A DNA stretch of 64,000 nt, from positions 1 through 64,000 of the forward strand of contig JAJACS010000004.1 of assembly GCA_022601395.1 (NCBI GenBank), read 5' to 3'. This document shows, in pieces, positions 63,359-64,000 of the stretch. The notes beneath the pieces are model-generated. The model searched no databases, was not told the origin of the DNA, and saw only the letters and a program-made list of their open reading frames with translations. The stretch's first letter is position 1. The number at the start of each line of letters is the position of its first letter. This DNA comes from Chlamydiia bacterium. GTDB taxonomy: Bacteria; Chlamydiota; Chlamydiia; Chlamydiales; GCA-2402025. A program made the position numbers and the translations under genes.

Positions 63359-64000
63359 ATGTTACTCATGATCAGCACAACAAAGACGCTTAAACCAAAA
63401 TGGATCGAGCCTAAGGTCAACATCAAGTGGCAACAGGCTATCATTCAAGAATTTAATATCCACCCTGTTGTTGCTCAAGTGCTGGTATCTCGAGAGTTTG
63501 AAAGCATTGATAGAATCAATGCCTATCTCTATGGAAAGCTTCCGAACCTTATAGATCCTAGCCTATTTGCGGAAATGGATGACGCTGTAGCTCGCATTTT
63601 AAAAGCAAAAGAGAGTGGTGAAAGCGTTCTCATATACGGTGACAATGATGTCGATGGCATTACAGGAGCCACCCTACTCACCGACTTTTGTCGATATATC
63701 GGTATTGATACACATTTCTTTATCCCAAATCGAAACGGCACAAATCAAGCGATTCTTTCTGATGCAAAAGGATATGCCCTAGAAAACAACTGCACTTTAC
63801 TTGTTACTGTTGATTGTGGGATTACAGCTGGCAAAGAGGTCGAAAAACTTTTCAAAGACAATATTGATGTCATTATTACTGACCACCACGAGCCTACGGA
63901 AAGCATTCCTCACTGCGTTGCCACACTGAACCCTAAACTAGTACACAACACCTACCCTAACAGAGATTTGACAGGTGTAGGAGTTGCATTTAAACTCATC
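63359..64000 (+). CDS. recJ: Single-stranded-DNA exonuclease RecJ, 5' part only
   Basis: Open frame to the right edge, 214 residues visible. DHH-family motifs: IYGDNDVDGITGATLLTDF (motif I Asp cluster), TVDCGITAGKE (motif II Asp) and IITDHHEPTES (DHH, motif III). RecJ degrades ssDNA 5' to 3' in recombination and mismatch repair. Two in-frame starts are possible, ATG 63359 or 63368; neither has a strong ribosome site. Downstream of secDF as in C. trachomatis (CT447). Confidence 0.95.
   Translation, partial: MLLMISTTKTLKPKWIEPKVNIKWQQAIIQEFNIHPVVAQVLVSREFESIDRINAYLYGKLPNLIDPSLFAEMDDAVARILKAKESGESVLIYGDNDVDGITGATLLTDFCRYIGIDTHFFIPNRNGTNQAILSDAKGYALENNCTLLVTVDCGITAGKEVEKLFKDNIDVIITDHHEPTESIPHCVATLNPKLVHNTYPNRDLTGVGVAFKLI

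Overview
The window is a stretch of chromosome from a Chlamydiae-phylum bacterium, most likely a chlamydia-related organism outside Chlamydiaceae (Parachlamydiales-like; the family cannot be fixed from sequence alone). The main evidence is gene order. The blocks gapA / rplQ-rpoA-rpsK-rpsM-secY-...-rplC / inclusion-protein-like genes / fmt-lpxA-fabZ-lpxC-lnt, then dacF / rsbW / BamD-like TPR / dnaE / uhpC / hisS-aspS-mip-spoU-trxA, and uppS-cdsA-cmk-plsC beside secDF-recJ, match what I recall of Chlamydia trachomatis CT504-CT553 and CT447-CT453. A UhpC-type sugar-phosphate antiporter, AT-rich DNA and several secreted or membrane proteins of unknown family fit an intracellular lifestyle.

Layout. 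1-9.9 kb is mostly accessory: a coupled GNAT/nitrilase pair, a HAD-fold protein with a long disordered N-terminus, a decayed sensor kinase, an EamA transporter, an SDR enzyme whose catalytic Tyr is His, an NTF2-like protein, tRNA-Leu(UAA), a methyltransferase/hydrolase pair, a charged-tail protein and gapA. 10.0-22.2 kb is one minus-strand block of 21 genes (rplC to rplQ, with secY and rpoA), closed by a strong terminator at 10.0 kb and headed by a promoter and a structured leader at 22.28-22.40 kb. 22.5-25.0 kb holds three tandem proteins with a bilobed C-terminal hydrophobic domain, plus a coupled 48-residue membrane peptide. 25.1-30.6 kb carries fmt, the lipid A genes lpxA-fabZ-lpxC, lnt and a DoxX protein.

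30.9-34.0 kb encodes an rRNA m5C methyltransferase, a SurA-like chaperone and RsmA. 34-38 kb holds a D,D-carboxypeptidase, an RsbW-type anti-sigma kinase and envelope-assembly lipoprotein-like genes (LptE-like, BamD-like). 38-43 kb has dnaE and uhpC. 43.5-48.7 kb has hisS, aspS, a Mip-like isomerase and trmL. 48.7-52 kb is a mixed set including trxA and thiamine pyrophosphokinase. 52-56.3 kb is an overlapping purA-uppS-cdsA-cmk-plsC chain. 56.5-64 kb has a kinase-like/phosphatase-like pair, a fused secDF and the 5' part of recJ.

Taken together, the window covers translation, envelope biogenesis (lipid A, lipoprotein, phospholipid, undecaprenyl carrier, protein export) and host interaction. 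The least explained parts are the 22.3-25.0 kb leader plus tandem membrane proteins, and the 56.5-58.5 kb kinase/phosphatase pair. No IS element, prophage, CRISPR array or rRNA operon is visible.
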